Of a DNA stretch of 64,000 nucleotides, positions 34,140 to 42,084 are shown one piece after another (the first letter of the stretch is position 1; every line of letters starts with the position of its first letter). Source of the DNA: XYD12-FULL-36-8 sp964613805 (GTDB taxonomy: Bacteria; Bacteroidota; Ignavibacteria; Ignavibacteriales; Ignavibacteriaceae); the NCBI GenBank assembly GCA_964613805.1, contig CAZTJF010000007.1, positions 62,001-126,000 on the forward strand, in the 5' to 3' direction. A program made the position numbers and the translations under genes. The notes beneath the pieces were generated by a model. The model ran no database searches and was not told the origin of the DNA. It worked only from the letters and a program-made list of their open reading frames with translations.

Positions 34140-35176
34140 AAATAGCAGTAACCGGTTTAAACGCTACCGATAATCCTGGACCAGGTGTTCCCGTCATCAG
34201 AAGTATAAAAGATTCAAAAGAATTTAATGGCAGCATAATTGGTTTAGCATACGATTCTCTCGATCCCGGTATTTATATGGGCGGCTTGGTTGAAAAATCA
34301 TACATGATACCCTATCCTTCCGGAGGGTTAGAGTCGCTGCTTGAAAGAATTAAGCACATTCATGAAAAAGAAAAGTTAGATCTTATTATTCCTACTCTTG
34401 ATTCCGAACTTTACGGATTTATTAAACTGCAGCCGAAGTTAAATCAGCTTGGTATTAAATTATTTCTGCCAACTCTTGAACAATTAAATATTCGTGCGAA
34501 AGATAACCTGTTCAAGTTTTGTGAGGAAAACCAAATCAAGGTTCCTAAAAACTTTTTAGTTTCATCGCTTCACGATCTTTATACGCTTTCACCAAAAATA
34601 AAATACCCTGCTGTTATTAAAGGAATTTTTTATGACGCTTACATCGTAAATAACTTTGAAGAGGCGCAGCATTCTTTCAATAAATTATCCGCTAAATGGG
34701 GTTATCCAATAATTATCCAAGAATACTTAAAGGGCGATGAATTTAATGTCGTTGGTTTGGGTGATGGAACGGGCAGAACTGTTGGCGCAGTACCGATGAG
34801 AAAACTTTATATCACTGATAAAGGCAAGGGCTGGGCAGGCATAACCATTGATGATAAAACGTTAATAAATTTATCAAAAAAAATTATTGAAAAAACCAAA
34901 TGGAAAAGCGGACTTGAACTTGAATACATTAAATCAACAGAAACAGGACAATACTTTCTGCTTGAAATAAACCCACGGTTTCCCGCATGGGTCTATCTTG
35001 CACCATCAGCCGGACAAAACTTGCCCTATGCTTTAGTTAAACTCGCTTATGGAGAATCTGTGGAAATCTTTTCGTCATTTACGGTGGGAACTATGTTTGT
35101 GCGAAGCTCTTGGGATTTAATAAGTGATATTAAAACATTTGAACAAATAGCAGCACTCGGAGAAATGTCATTATGA
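34136..35176 (+). CDS. ATP-grasp ligase
   Basis: A 346-aa ATP-grasp enzyme of the carbamoyl-phosphate-synthase-like type. An N-terminal pre-ATP-grasp Rossmann-like domain (MKIAVTGLN) is followed by the ATP-grasp domain: KYPAVIKGIFYDAYIV (ATP lysines), IIQEYLKGDEFNVVGLGDG and the metal motif LEINPRFPAW (Glu, Asn). It activates a carboxylate with ATP and joins it to an amine or thiol, so an amide-forming step is expected. It overlaps PqqD and the downstream decarboxylase by 4 nt each, showing tight coupling. The substrate is unknown. Confidence 0.85.
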   Translation: MKIAVTGLNATDNPGPGVPVIRSIKDSKEFNGSIIGLAYDSLDPGIYMGGLVEKSYMIPYPSGGLESLLERIKHIHEKEKLDLIIPTLDSELYGFIKLQPKLNQLGIKLFLPTLEQLNIRAKDNLFKFCEENQIKVPKNFLVSSLHDLYTLSPKIKYPAVIKGIFYDAYIVNNFEEAQHSFNKLSAKWGYPIIIQEYLKGDEFNVVGLGDGTGRTVGAVPMRKLYITDKGKGWAGITIDDKTLINLSKKIIEKTKWKSGLELEYIKSTETGQYFLLEINPRFPAWVYLAPSAGQNLPYALVKLAYGESVEIFSSFTVGTMFVRSSWDLISDIKTFEQIAALGEMSL

Positions 35177-36528
35177 GCACAAAAAAAAGATATGAAAGAC
35201 CAATAATAACAAAATACCAATCTGGTTTGATGAATAAGTTCGGTAGCGGTCCATCAGCAAAACCAAAAACCTCAATTGATGAAGTGCCTGTTTCAAAACT
35301 TGTTGAAGAGTTTGGCTCACCTTTATTTGTAATGAGCGAACGGCAGTTAAGAAATAATCAACAGAATGCAATTAGAATTTTTAGAACCAGATATCCGAAA
35401 GTTCAATTTGCCTGGTCATACAAAACAAATTATTTAAATGCGGTTTGTTCTGTCTTTCATCAAGAAGGATCCTTAGCGGAGGTAGTATCCGAATTTGAAT
35501 ATGATAAAGCAAGACTGCTCGGAATAAAGGGTTCAAATATAATCTTTAATGGACCAGACAAAAGTAGAAGTGCGCTTCAAAAAGCGATAAAGGACAATGC
35601 AAAAATCCACATTGACCACTTTGATGAACTATATGAAATCATTGATTTGTGCAGCACAGAAAATCTAAAAGCAAATGTTGCTATAAGGGTTAACATGGAT
35701 GTTGGTGTTTATCCTCTATGGGATAGATTTGGTTTTAATTATGAAAATGGAGAGGCATGGCAGGCAATTAAAAGAATTATGTCGGAGAAAAGTCTAAAGC
35801 TCACCGGGCTTCACACTCACATAGGTACTTACATGATGACAGCAGAGGCATATCGAGTTGCCGCTTCAAAGCTTGCTTCTTTGACAAACAGTATAAAAAG
35901 AGAATTCGATATCAAATTAGATTACATAGATATGGGCGGCGGCTTTGCTTCAAACAATACTTTAATTGGACAGTATCTTCCCGCAGAACAAGTAATCCCA
36001 TCAATTGAACAATATGCAGATGCAATTTCATCGGGATTATTTGAGATGAATGCAACAGGAAATGATTTACCAACTCTCATTCTGGAAACCGGAAGGGCTT
36101 TAGTTGATAATGCAGGCTATTTGATTACTACCGTTCTTGCTAATAAAAGATTATCAACCGGCAGAAGAGCAATTATAATTGATGCGGGGGTTAATATTCT
36201 TTTTACAAGCTTTTGGTACAAGCATAAAATTTCTCCTGCGCAAGAAAGTGGAGTTCATGTTGAAGACTCTTCCCTTTACGGCCCTCTATGTATGAACATT
36301 GACCTCATACGCGAAAGTATTTTACTTCCTGCAGTTAAGAAAGGAGAACGTCTGGTAATCGAGGATGTAGGGGCTTATGCTGTTACTCAGTGGATGCAAT
36401 TTATAACCATGCGTCCAAATGTTGTAATGATAATGCAAGACGGGGAAGTTGAGTTAATACGAAAATCTGAAGATTTGAATTACATCCTTGATCGCGAAGT
36501 GCTGCCGAATAAACTGAAATTGAAATAA
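35173..36528 (+). CDS. PLP-dependent fold-type III decarboxylase (DapDC/ODC-like)
   Basis: A 451-aa member of the diaminopimelate/ornithine decarboxylase family. The PLP Schiff-base Lys84 is in FAWSYKTNYL; HTHIGTYM and DMGGGFASNN bind the cofactor phosphate; GPLCMNIDLI sits where DapDC has its active-site Cys motif (GPxCESxD), so the Cys is present but the downstream acidic residues differ. It probably decarboxylates an amino acid or peptide-derived substrate and not meso-diaminopimelate. The 4-nt overlap with ATP-grasp shows co-translation. Confidence 0.85.
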   Translation: MSTKKRYERPIITKYQSGLMNKFGSGPSAKPKTSIDEVPVSKLVEEFGSPLFVMSERQLRNNQQNAIRIFRTRYPKVQFAWSYKTNYLNAVCSVFHQEGSLAEVVSEFEYDKARLLGIKGSNIIFNGPDKSRSALQKAIKDNAKIHIDHFDELYEIIDLCSTENLKANVAIRVNMDVGVYPLWDRFGFNYENGEAWQAIKRIMSEKSLKLTGLHTHIGTYMMTAEAYRVAASKLASLTNSIKREFDIKLDYIDMGGGFASNNTLIGQYLPAEQVIPSIEQYADAISSGLFEMNATGNDLPTLILETGRALVDNAGYLITTVLANKRLSTGRRAIIIDAGVNILFTSFWYKHKISPAQESGVHVEDSSLYGPLCMNIDLIRESILLPAVKKGERLVIEDVGAYAVTQWMQFITMRPNVVMIMQDGEVELIRKSEDLNYILDREVLPNKLKLK

Positions 36529-36536
36529 GATTTTTA

Positions 36537-38672
36537 ATGCAGTTTTTTTTAGATTCAACTTTATACTCTTACGCTCAAATTTTCTTTTCCAACAGAAAAT
36601 GGTTTGGAGCAGCAATTCTAATAGCTTCTTTTGCTTCGCCTTTCATTGGTTTGATGGCTTTGCTTGGAGTTTTAATTTCAAACCTTGCAGCTAACATTCT
36701 GAAATTTGATACGGTTAAAATTCGAAGCGGCTTTTATGGTTTTAACGGAATACTGTTTGGGGCTTCCACCACTTTTTATTTTGAGCTTAACAACTTACTG
36801 CTTTTGCTCATTCCGATATTTATTTTTATAACATTTCTGATTTCTGCAGTCCTTGAGCATCATTTAGAAACTGCTTTTAATTTACCAGGTTTGAGTGTTC
36901 CTTTTGTAATTAGTGTTTACATATTTGTAATATTTTTAACAAACTATAATTACATTATCCCCAACATTCATCAATATGGAGTTGACAGCACACTATCACC
37001 GCTTACTTATTATGCAGAAATTTACCTCAAGTCACTTTCATTAATAATTTTTCAGCCGAATATTATTGCGGGAATAATCATTATAACTGCTATCTTAATC
37101 TTTTCAAGAGTGTTGTTCATTCTAAGTATTGTTGCCTTTATATTAAATGTTTTACTTCTGAATTTTATTCTTCCAAATCATGTTGATAATCTCTTAATAT
37201 TATCCGGCTTCAATTCAATATTAACCGCTTTTGCGCTTGGAGGCAGCTTAATTATTCCATCACGAAAAAGTTTTGTGTTGGTTGTTCTATCCTCACTCAT
37301 GGTTGTAATTTTCACGGGATTCTTTTCACAACTTCTTAGCGGAAGTTCTTTTCCCCTTTTAGTGTTACCATTCAATTTTATTGTACTGACAACGATATAC
37401 AGCTTAAAATTCCGAAAAGATCAAACTGACCTGGTGCTGTTATACTTTAAACCAGGTTCCCCTGAAGAGAATTTTTATTATCATCAAAAGCGAAAAACTC
37501 GATTCGAGAATTTTAAATATCTTTTTCCAGAATTACCGTTTTTTGGTGAGTGGAAAGTTTCACAAGGATTTAATGGGCAACACACTCATAAAGATGATTG
37601 GAAATATGCTTGGGATTTTGTGGTTGTTGATAAAAACAGTTCACAATATTCAGATGAGGGGCTTAAGCTTGAGGATTATTATTGCTACGGTTTGCCCGTA
37701 ATTTCAACACTTGACGGTGAAGTTGTCAGGGTTGTATCAAGTGTACAAGATAATGAACCGGGCGAGGTTAATCTTCAACAAAATTTTGGAAATACTGTGG
37801 TGATTTCTCATCAGTATGGTTTGTTTAGTTCGATTTCTCACCTCAAATGTGATTCAATAAAAATAAAAGAAGGTGATCGGGTAAAAAGGGGAGATATGAT
37901 CGGCAGCTGTGGTAACAGTGGGCGTTCACCATATCCTCACATTCATTTTCAATTTCAGCTAAATGATAAAATTGGCGATAAAACTCATCTGTTCCCTATA
38001 TCTCATTATGTAGAAAAAGAAAATGTCAAAACCCTTCTACAAACCTTTACTTATCCAAAAGAAAATACCTTCGTTCAAAATATAGATATTCACAACTCAA
38101 TTAAAGATGCTTTTAATTTTAAGCTTGGGGATAAACTCACATTTGAATATCAGAGAGATGGCGAAGTTCAAACCGAAAGTTGGGAAGTTAAAGTTGATAT
38201 TTATAATCAACTTTACATCGAATCTTCTGAAAGTGCAAAAGCAGAAATATATTTGACCGATAAGGTTTTTTATTTTACTTCTTATATCGGCGAAAAAAAT
38301 ACTGCGCTTTACTATTTCCATTTAGCAGCAACGCAAGTTCCGCTTTGCTTTCAGCAAGATTTGTATTGGGATGATACTTATCCCATTTCTCTCTTGCCAA
38401 TTGGAGTTGTAAGGTATCTTACTGAATTTTTCCTTTTCTATAAGAACATGCTAAGCACTAAAGGAGAATTTACCTTTGAAGAGAATGAGGAAAAACAAGA
38501 CTATTTAATAAAATCGGATATTTCTGTTAACGGAAGCGGCTTATTTTCTTTTTATAAAAAACAATTTAAGGGCGTTGTAATAATTGATGCGAATAATGGC
38601 ATCAAAGAATTTGAAATTCAGGATGATAATAATTTTTCATTTAAAGCAATTAAATCAACAAAAGGAGAATGA
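36537..38672 (+). CDS. Urea transporter-family membrane domain fused to M23 peptidase domain
   Basis: A 711-aa fusion. Residues 1-290 are membrane helices with the two repeated urea transporter (UT) motifs, SGFYGFNGILFG (64-75) and SGFNSILTAFALGG (223-236). Residues about 335-480 are a Zn peptidase of the M23 LytM type: HTHKDDWKYAWDF (349-361, His and Asp ligands), ISHLK and the HxH at 468-470 (PHIHFQFQ). The last 230 residues are beta-rich. The peptidase could act on peptidoglycan or on a product leaving through the transporter. Substrate may be a small amine or amide; urea is not established. It follows the decarboxylase by 8 bases. Confidence 0.85.
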   Translation: MQFFLDSTLYSYAQIFFSNRKWFGAAILIASFASPFIGLMALLGVLISNLAANILKFDTVKIRSGFYGFNGILFGASTTFYFELNNLLLLLIPIFIFITFLISAVLEHHLETAFNLPGLSVPFVISVYIFVIFLTNYNYIIPNIHQYGVDSTLSPLTYYAEIYLKSLSLIIFQPNIIAGIIIITAILIFSRVLFILSIVAFILNVLLLNFILPNHVDNLLILSGFNSILTAFALGGSLIIPSRKSFVLVVLSSLMVVIFTGFFSQLLSGSSFPLLVLPFNFIVLTTIYSLKFRKDQTDLVLLYFKPGSPEENFYYHQKRKTRFENFKYLFPELPFFGEWKVSQGFNGQHTHKDDWKYAWDFVVVDKNSSQYSDEGLKLEDYYCYGLPVISTLDGEVVRVVSSVQDNEPGEVNLQQNFGNTVVISHQYGLFSSISHLKCDSIKIKEGDRVKRGDMIGSCGNSGRSPYPHIHFQFQLNDKIGDKTHLFPISHYVEKENVKTLLQTFTYPKENTFVQNIDIHNSIKDAFNFKLGDKLTFEYQRDGEVQTESWEVKVDIYNQLYIESSESAKAEIYLTDKVFYFTSYIGEKNTALYYFHLAATQVPLCFQQDLYWDDTYPISLLPIGVVRYLTEFFLFYKNMLSTKGEFTFEENEEKQDYLIKSDISVNGSGLFSFYKKQFKGVVIIDANNGIKEFEIQDDNNFSFKAIKSTKGE

Positions 38673-38673
38673 T

Positions 38674-39309
38674 ATGAAAAAGTACGTGTCTATCAGCATA
38701 ATATTAAGCACTATTATATTACTTTTTTTCGTGATAAAGATTAATTCTAAAACACCAGATGAGAAAGTAAAATCATTTAATGAATCTGTTAAACATGAGA
38801 CAAGCGGCAATTTAGATAAAGCCATAGAATCTATTAAATCTATTTACTCTTCAAACAAGGATAACTACTTAATCAATCTTCGTCTTGGCTGGCTTTATTA
38901 TCAGAAGAAGGATTATTCAAAGTCAAAAGAATATTATTCTGAAGCAATTGAAATAAATCCCAAAAGCATAGAAGCAAAGCTTGGATTGACGCTTCCCTTA
39001 TCCGCTAAAAATGAATGGGACAAAATCAAAGAACTCTATTTTGATATTCTTAAAATAGATGCAATGGATTACACCGCTAATCTTCGTCTTGGACAGATTT
39101 ATCTTCAAAATGCCGATTACAATAATGCGAAGAAGTATCTCGAGATAGCTTACCATTCTTTCCCAAGTTATTATGAGCCAAACCTTTCGTTGGGATGGAC
39201 TTACTATTATTTGAGCAATAAGGATAAAGCTAAGTTGCTTTTAACACAAGCACTCATGCTTAATGAAGGTGACAAGCTTGCAACGGAAGGATTGAATCTG
39301 ATAAGATGA
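38674..39309 (+). CDS. TPR repeat protein, membrane-anchored
   Basis: A 211-aa protein starting at the ATG at 38674 with AGGAG 6 nt upstream. Residues 1-20 form a membrane anchor (VSISIILSTIILLFFVIKI). Then about five TPR repeats, e.g. GWLYYQKKDYSKSKEYYSEAI, LRLGQIYLQNADYNNAKKY and GWTYYYLSNKDKAK. It likely scaffolds the envelope complex. It begins one base after the UT-M23 stop and overlaps the next gene by 4 nt. Confidence 0.8.
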   Translation: MKKYVSISIILSTIILLFFVIKINSKTPDEKVKSFNESVKHETSGNLDKAIESIKSIYSSNKDNYLINLRLGWLYYQKKDYSKSKEYYSEAIEINPKSIEAKLGLTLPLSAKNEWDKIKELYFDILKIDAMDYTANLRLGQIYLQNADYNNAKKYLEIAYHSFPSYYEPNLSLGWTYYYLSNKDKAKLLLTQALMLNEGDKLATEGLNLIR

Positions 39310-40127
39310 AATTATTGTTTTTCTTACTCCTAATATCTTCTTTGGCTTTTTCACAAGATGACGAAGCAACATTTTATTTAAGTCCATCTTTTTTTTATAC
39401 GAATGGAAATTATTCAACGGGCGTTAAATCAAACTCCCTTGCATTTTATAATACGCTGCAATTGTTCAATAAGTTTTTTTTGATCAATCATTATGAAAAT
39501 TTGAAAATTGATAGTAAGGACTATGATTACACTCAGCAAACATTTTTGGCTGGAGGAATTGTTGATCTATTCCCGTACTACTTAAAGCTTAATTATGCAC
39601 ACTATAAGGGAGACTATAATTACAAACCATCCGAGTTTTCCTACAATGACTTTACAAATCTTTACAATTTTGAGTGCTTATACTATGTGGATTGGTACTA
39701 TTTAGGAGCAGCATACTCTCACCTTAACCAAATTGGGTTTGCAAACTCAACTTCACATCAAGTTACCTTACGATTAGAAAAAATTCTTTCTACCGAATTT
39801 TTTGTTTCTCTTAAGCCAAGTTTCACCAGACTTGATGACAAAAAAAATCTTTTTTCGATTTCACTAAAACTTCACTATGCTCCTATTGTTGATCTCGTCT
39901 TTAAAATGGGTGGATTTGCCGGTGAACGCGCATTCTATTTTGATTCTGATCTTCTCACAATATTCAATCAGAATTCCATTCAGAAATATCAAGCGTTTGG
40001 AAAAATTGAATACTCCCCAATATATCTCATTAAGTTAACCGCAGGCTATCAGCATAATAATTTTTCGGACTTTAATGTTAATTATCTATATGCAGGTATA
40101 AAAGGAAATTTTCAAATGGCTAAATGA
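39306..40127 (+). CDS. Predicted outer-membrane beta-barrel protein
   Basis: A 273-aa protein with signal peptide MKLLFFLLLISSLAFSQ. The mature part is built of alternating Tyr/Phe-rich strands (e.g. TFYLSPSFFYTNGNYS, YYLKLNYAHYKGDYNY, YYVDWYYLGAAYSHL) and ends in a strand-like tail, LYAGIKGNFQMA, as outer-membrane barrels do. The family is not recognised; it may be a porin or assembly partner for the exported product. It overlaps both neighbours by 4 nt. Confidence 0.7.
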   Translation: MKLLFFLLLISSLAFSQDDEATFYLSPSFFYTNGNYSTGVKSNSLAFYNTLQLFNKFFLINHYENLKIDSKDYDYTQQTFLAGGIVDLFPYYLKLNYAHYKGDYNYKPSEFSYNDFTNLYNFECLYYVDWYYLGAAYSHLNQIGFANSTSHQVTLRLEKILSTEFFVSLKPSFTRLDDKKNLFSISLKLHYAPIVDLVFKMGGFAGERAFYFDSDLLTIFNQNSIQKYQAFGKIEYSPIYLIKLTAGYQHNNFSDFNVNYLYAGIKGNFQMAK

Positions 40128-41188
40128 TGTTCAAAGTTTTCAAACCACTATATTCCCAAGATAGAAATCAAACTGCAGACTTGCTTAAAGGATTTGCTGT
40201 TTTGATGATGATTCAAGTACACGTGATGGAATTATTTGCAACAGAAGAGATACGCCAAAGCTTAATTGGACAAATTTCTTTATTTCTTGGCGGTCCACCT
40301 GCGGCACCTTTATTTATGGCTGTGATGGGATTTTACCTGTTTTATTCAAAAAGAAAATTTTCGCAGAATCTTAAACGCGGTTTTTATTTGGTGCTTGGCG
40401 GAATTTTACTAAACATCGGGCTGAATCTGCATTTATTAATTTTATACTTACTTGGCAAGGTTGAAATTGAACCGCTTAGATTTATCTTGGGAACAGATAT
40501 TTTACCTTTGGCAGGATTAAGCATAATATTTATCTCTGTCATAAAAAAAATTACCAAAACTAATTTTTACACCACTTCAATTATTGCTCTCTTATTCATT
40601 ATGTTCATCTTAATCTTACACAAAATGTCCGCTGAAATTAGATTCGTCGATCAAACCACTGCGTACGTTCAAGCATTTTTATGGGGTAATCTCGAATGGT
40701 CATATTTCCCTTTTTTACCTTGGGCGGTTTACCCGCTAATCGGATTTTTGTATGGTGCTATAAACAATTATTTGGAACAAGAAGAATCATATAAAGATTT
40801 TTTTGCATTAGTGTCTGCCGTGATAACTTTTACAACTATTGGATATGGAATTGAGATCGCATCAAATTTAAAAAATTACTATCACCACAATTGGATTTAT
40901 TCATTATGGATTTTTCAATTCCTAATTTTATTGACATACGGATTGGATAAGCTTGAAAGTTTTTATGGAAAATCATCTTTTATGATTTATGTAAAGTGGC
41001 TGGGAAAGAATGTAACATCGGTTTATGTCTTTCAGTGGCTTTTAATAGGTAATATAGCAACAGCAATTTACCAAACTCAAAATGAAATCGCACTGGCAGT
41101 ATGGTTTTTAATAATTACCATTATCACATCATTTCTTGGTTATGGTTATGAAACATTGTCGAAAAATCGAACAATAAAAATTGCTTAA
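40124..41188 (+). CDS. DUF1624/HGSNAT-like multi-pass membrane acyltransferase
   Basis: A 354-aa membrane protein with about nine or ten helices. The start QTADLLKGFAVLMMIQVHVMELF matches the (D/N)xLRG-(x)AxxxM-xxH pattern of the DUF1624/heparan acetyltransferase-like and acyltransferase 3-like families; the His in the first helix region would be the acyl relay. It may acylate or otherwise modify the pathway product at the inner membrane. It is the last gene of the operon and ends 62 bases before the convergent murI. Confidence 0.7.
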   Translation: MMFKVFKPLYSQDRNQTADLLKGFAVLMMIQVHVMELFATEEIRQSLIGQISLFLGGPPAAPLFMAVMGFYLFYSKRKFSQNLKRGFYLVLGGILLNIGLNLHLLILYLLGKVEIEPLRFILGTDILPLAGLSIIFISVIKKITKTNFYTTSIIALLFIMFILILHKMSAEIRFVDQTTAYVQAFLWGNLEWSYFPFLPWAVYPLIGFLYGAINNYLEQEESYKDFFALVSAVITFTTIGYGIEIASNLKNYYHHNWIYSLWIFQFLILLTYGLDKLESFYGKSSFMIYVKWLGKNVTSVYVFQWLLIGNIATAIYQTQNEIALAVWFLIITIITSFLGYGYETLSKNRTIKIA

Positions 41189-41250
41189 CATCAATTGCTC
41201 GTGAATTAGAAACCAGCATATATAATTTAGTAATCAGCATCATGAAACTA

Positions 41251-42075
41251 TTAATGAACTAACTCTTCTAAATCAACTTTCACCACACCGTTTACTTTCC
41301 TGCCTAAAAACAATTCTGCCACTTCGCGAAATTTATTCGGTATATCACTAACATAAAGATCGAGATTATGGTGCTCTTTGTGGGTAGTTTCCAAACCCAA
41401 TCGGTGGATTTCGTTCCTTACCACTTCTGCTGTAGCAATGCCTGAATCAATCAGTTTCACGTTTTTTCCTATCACCTCTTGGATCACATCAGATAGAATT
41501 GGATAATGCGTGCAGCCAAGAACGAGTGTATCTATTTTCTTTTGTCTCAATTCTTTTAAATATTCTTCCGCAATTTCGCGTGTCGCCTGATGATGAGTCC
41601 AACCCTCCTCGGCTAAAGGTACAAACAGCGGGCATGCCTTTTCAATTACTTCAATTTTCTTGTTTAAATTTTTTATCGCTTCTAAGTATGCCTGATTATT
41701 TATAGTTGCTCGTGTACCAATCACGCCAATTTTTCCGCTACTTGTTTCATTTACCGCCATTTGAGCACCTGGATGTATTACTCCAATTATTGGCACTTGA
41801 AACTTATTTTTAAGTTCTGGAAGCGCTATTGAAGAAGCCGTATTGCATGCTACTACCACCAGCTTAACATTCTTGTTTAAGAGAAAATTTGTATCCTGAA
41901 TTGAATACTCAATTACAGTTGCATTTGATTTTGAACCGTAAGGAACACGCGCTGTGTCTCCAAAATAAACAATGTGTTCGTTGGGCAAAACGCTGGACAA
42001 CCGTTTTACAACAGTTAAGCCGCCGATTCCCGAATCAAAAACTCCAATGGGTTTCTCTTTAAGCTTGATTTTCAA
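41251..42075 (-). CDS. murI: Glutamate racemase
   Basis: Makes D-glutamate for peptidoglycan. The two catalytic cysteines are Cys77 (ACNTASS) and Cys188 (LGCTHYPIL), Asp14 is in VFDSGIGGL and YFGDTARVPYG is present. Length (274 aa) is normal. It is the last gene of a minus-strand series queC, queF, glnD-like, murI, starting 9 bases after the glnD-like stop. Confidence 0.97.
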   Translation of the reverse strand: MKIKLKEKPIGVFDSGIGGLTVVKRLSSVLPNEHIVYFGDTARVPYGSKSNATVIEYSIQDTNFLLNKNVKLVVVACNTASSIALPELKNKFQVPIIGVIHPGAQMAVNETSSGKIGVIGTRATINNQAYLEAIKNLNKKIEVIEKACPLFVPLAEEGWTHHQATREIAEEYLKELRQKKIDTLVLGCTHYPILSDVIQEVIGKNVKLIDSGIATAEVVRNEIHRLGLETTHKEHHNLDLYVSDIPNKFREVAELFLGRKVNGVVKVDLEELVH

Positions 42076-42084
42076 ATAAATTTC

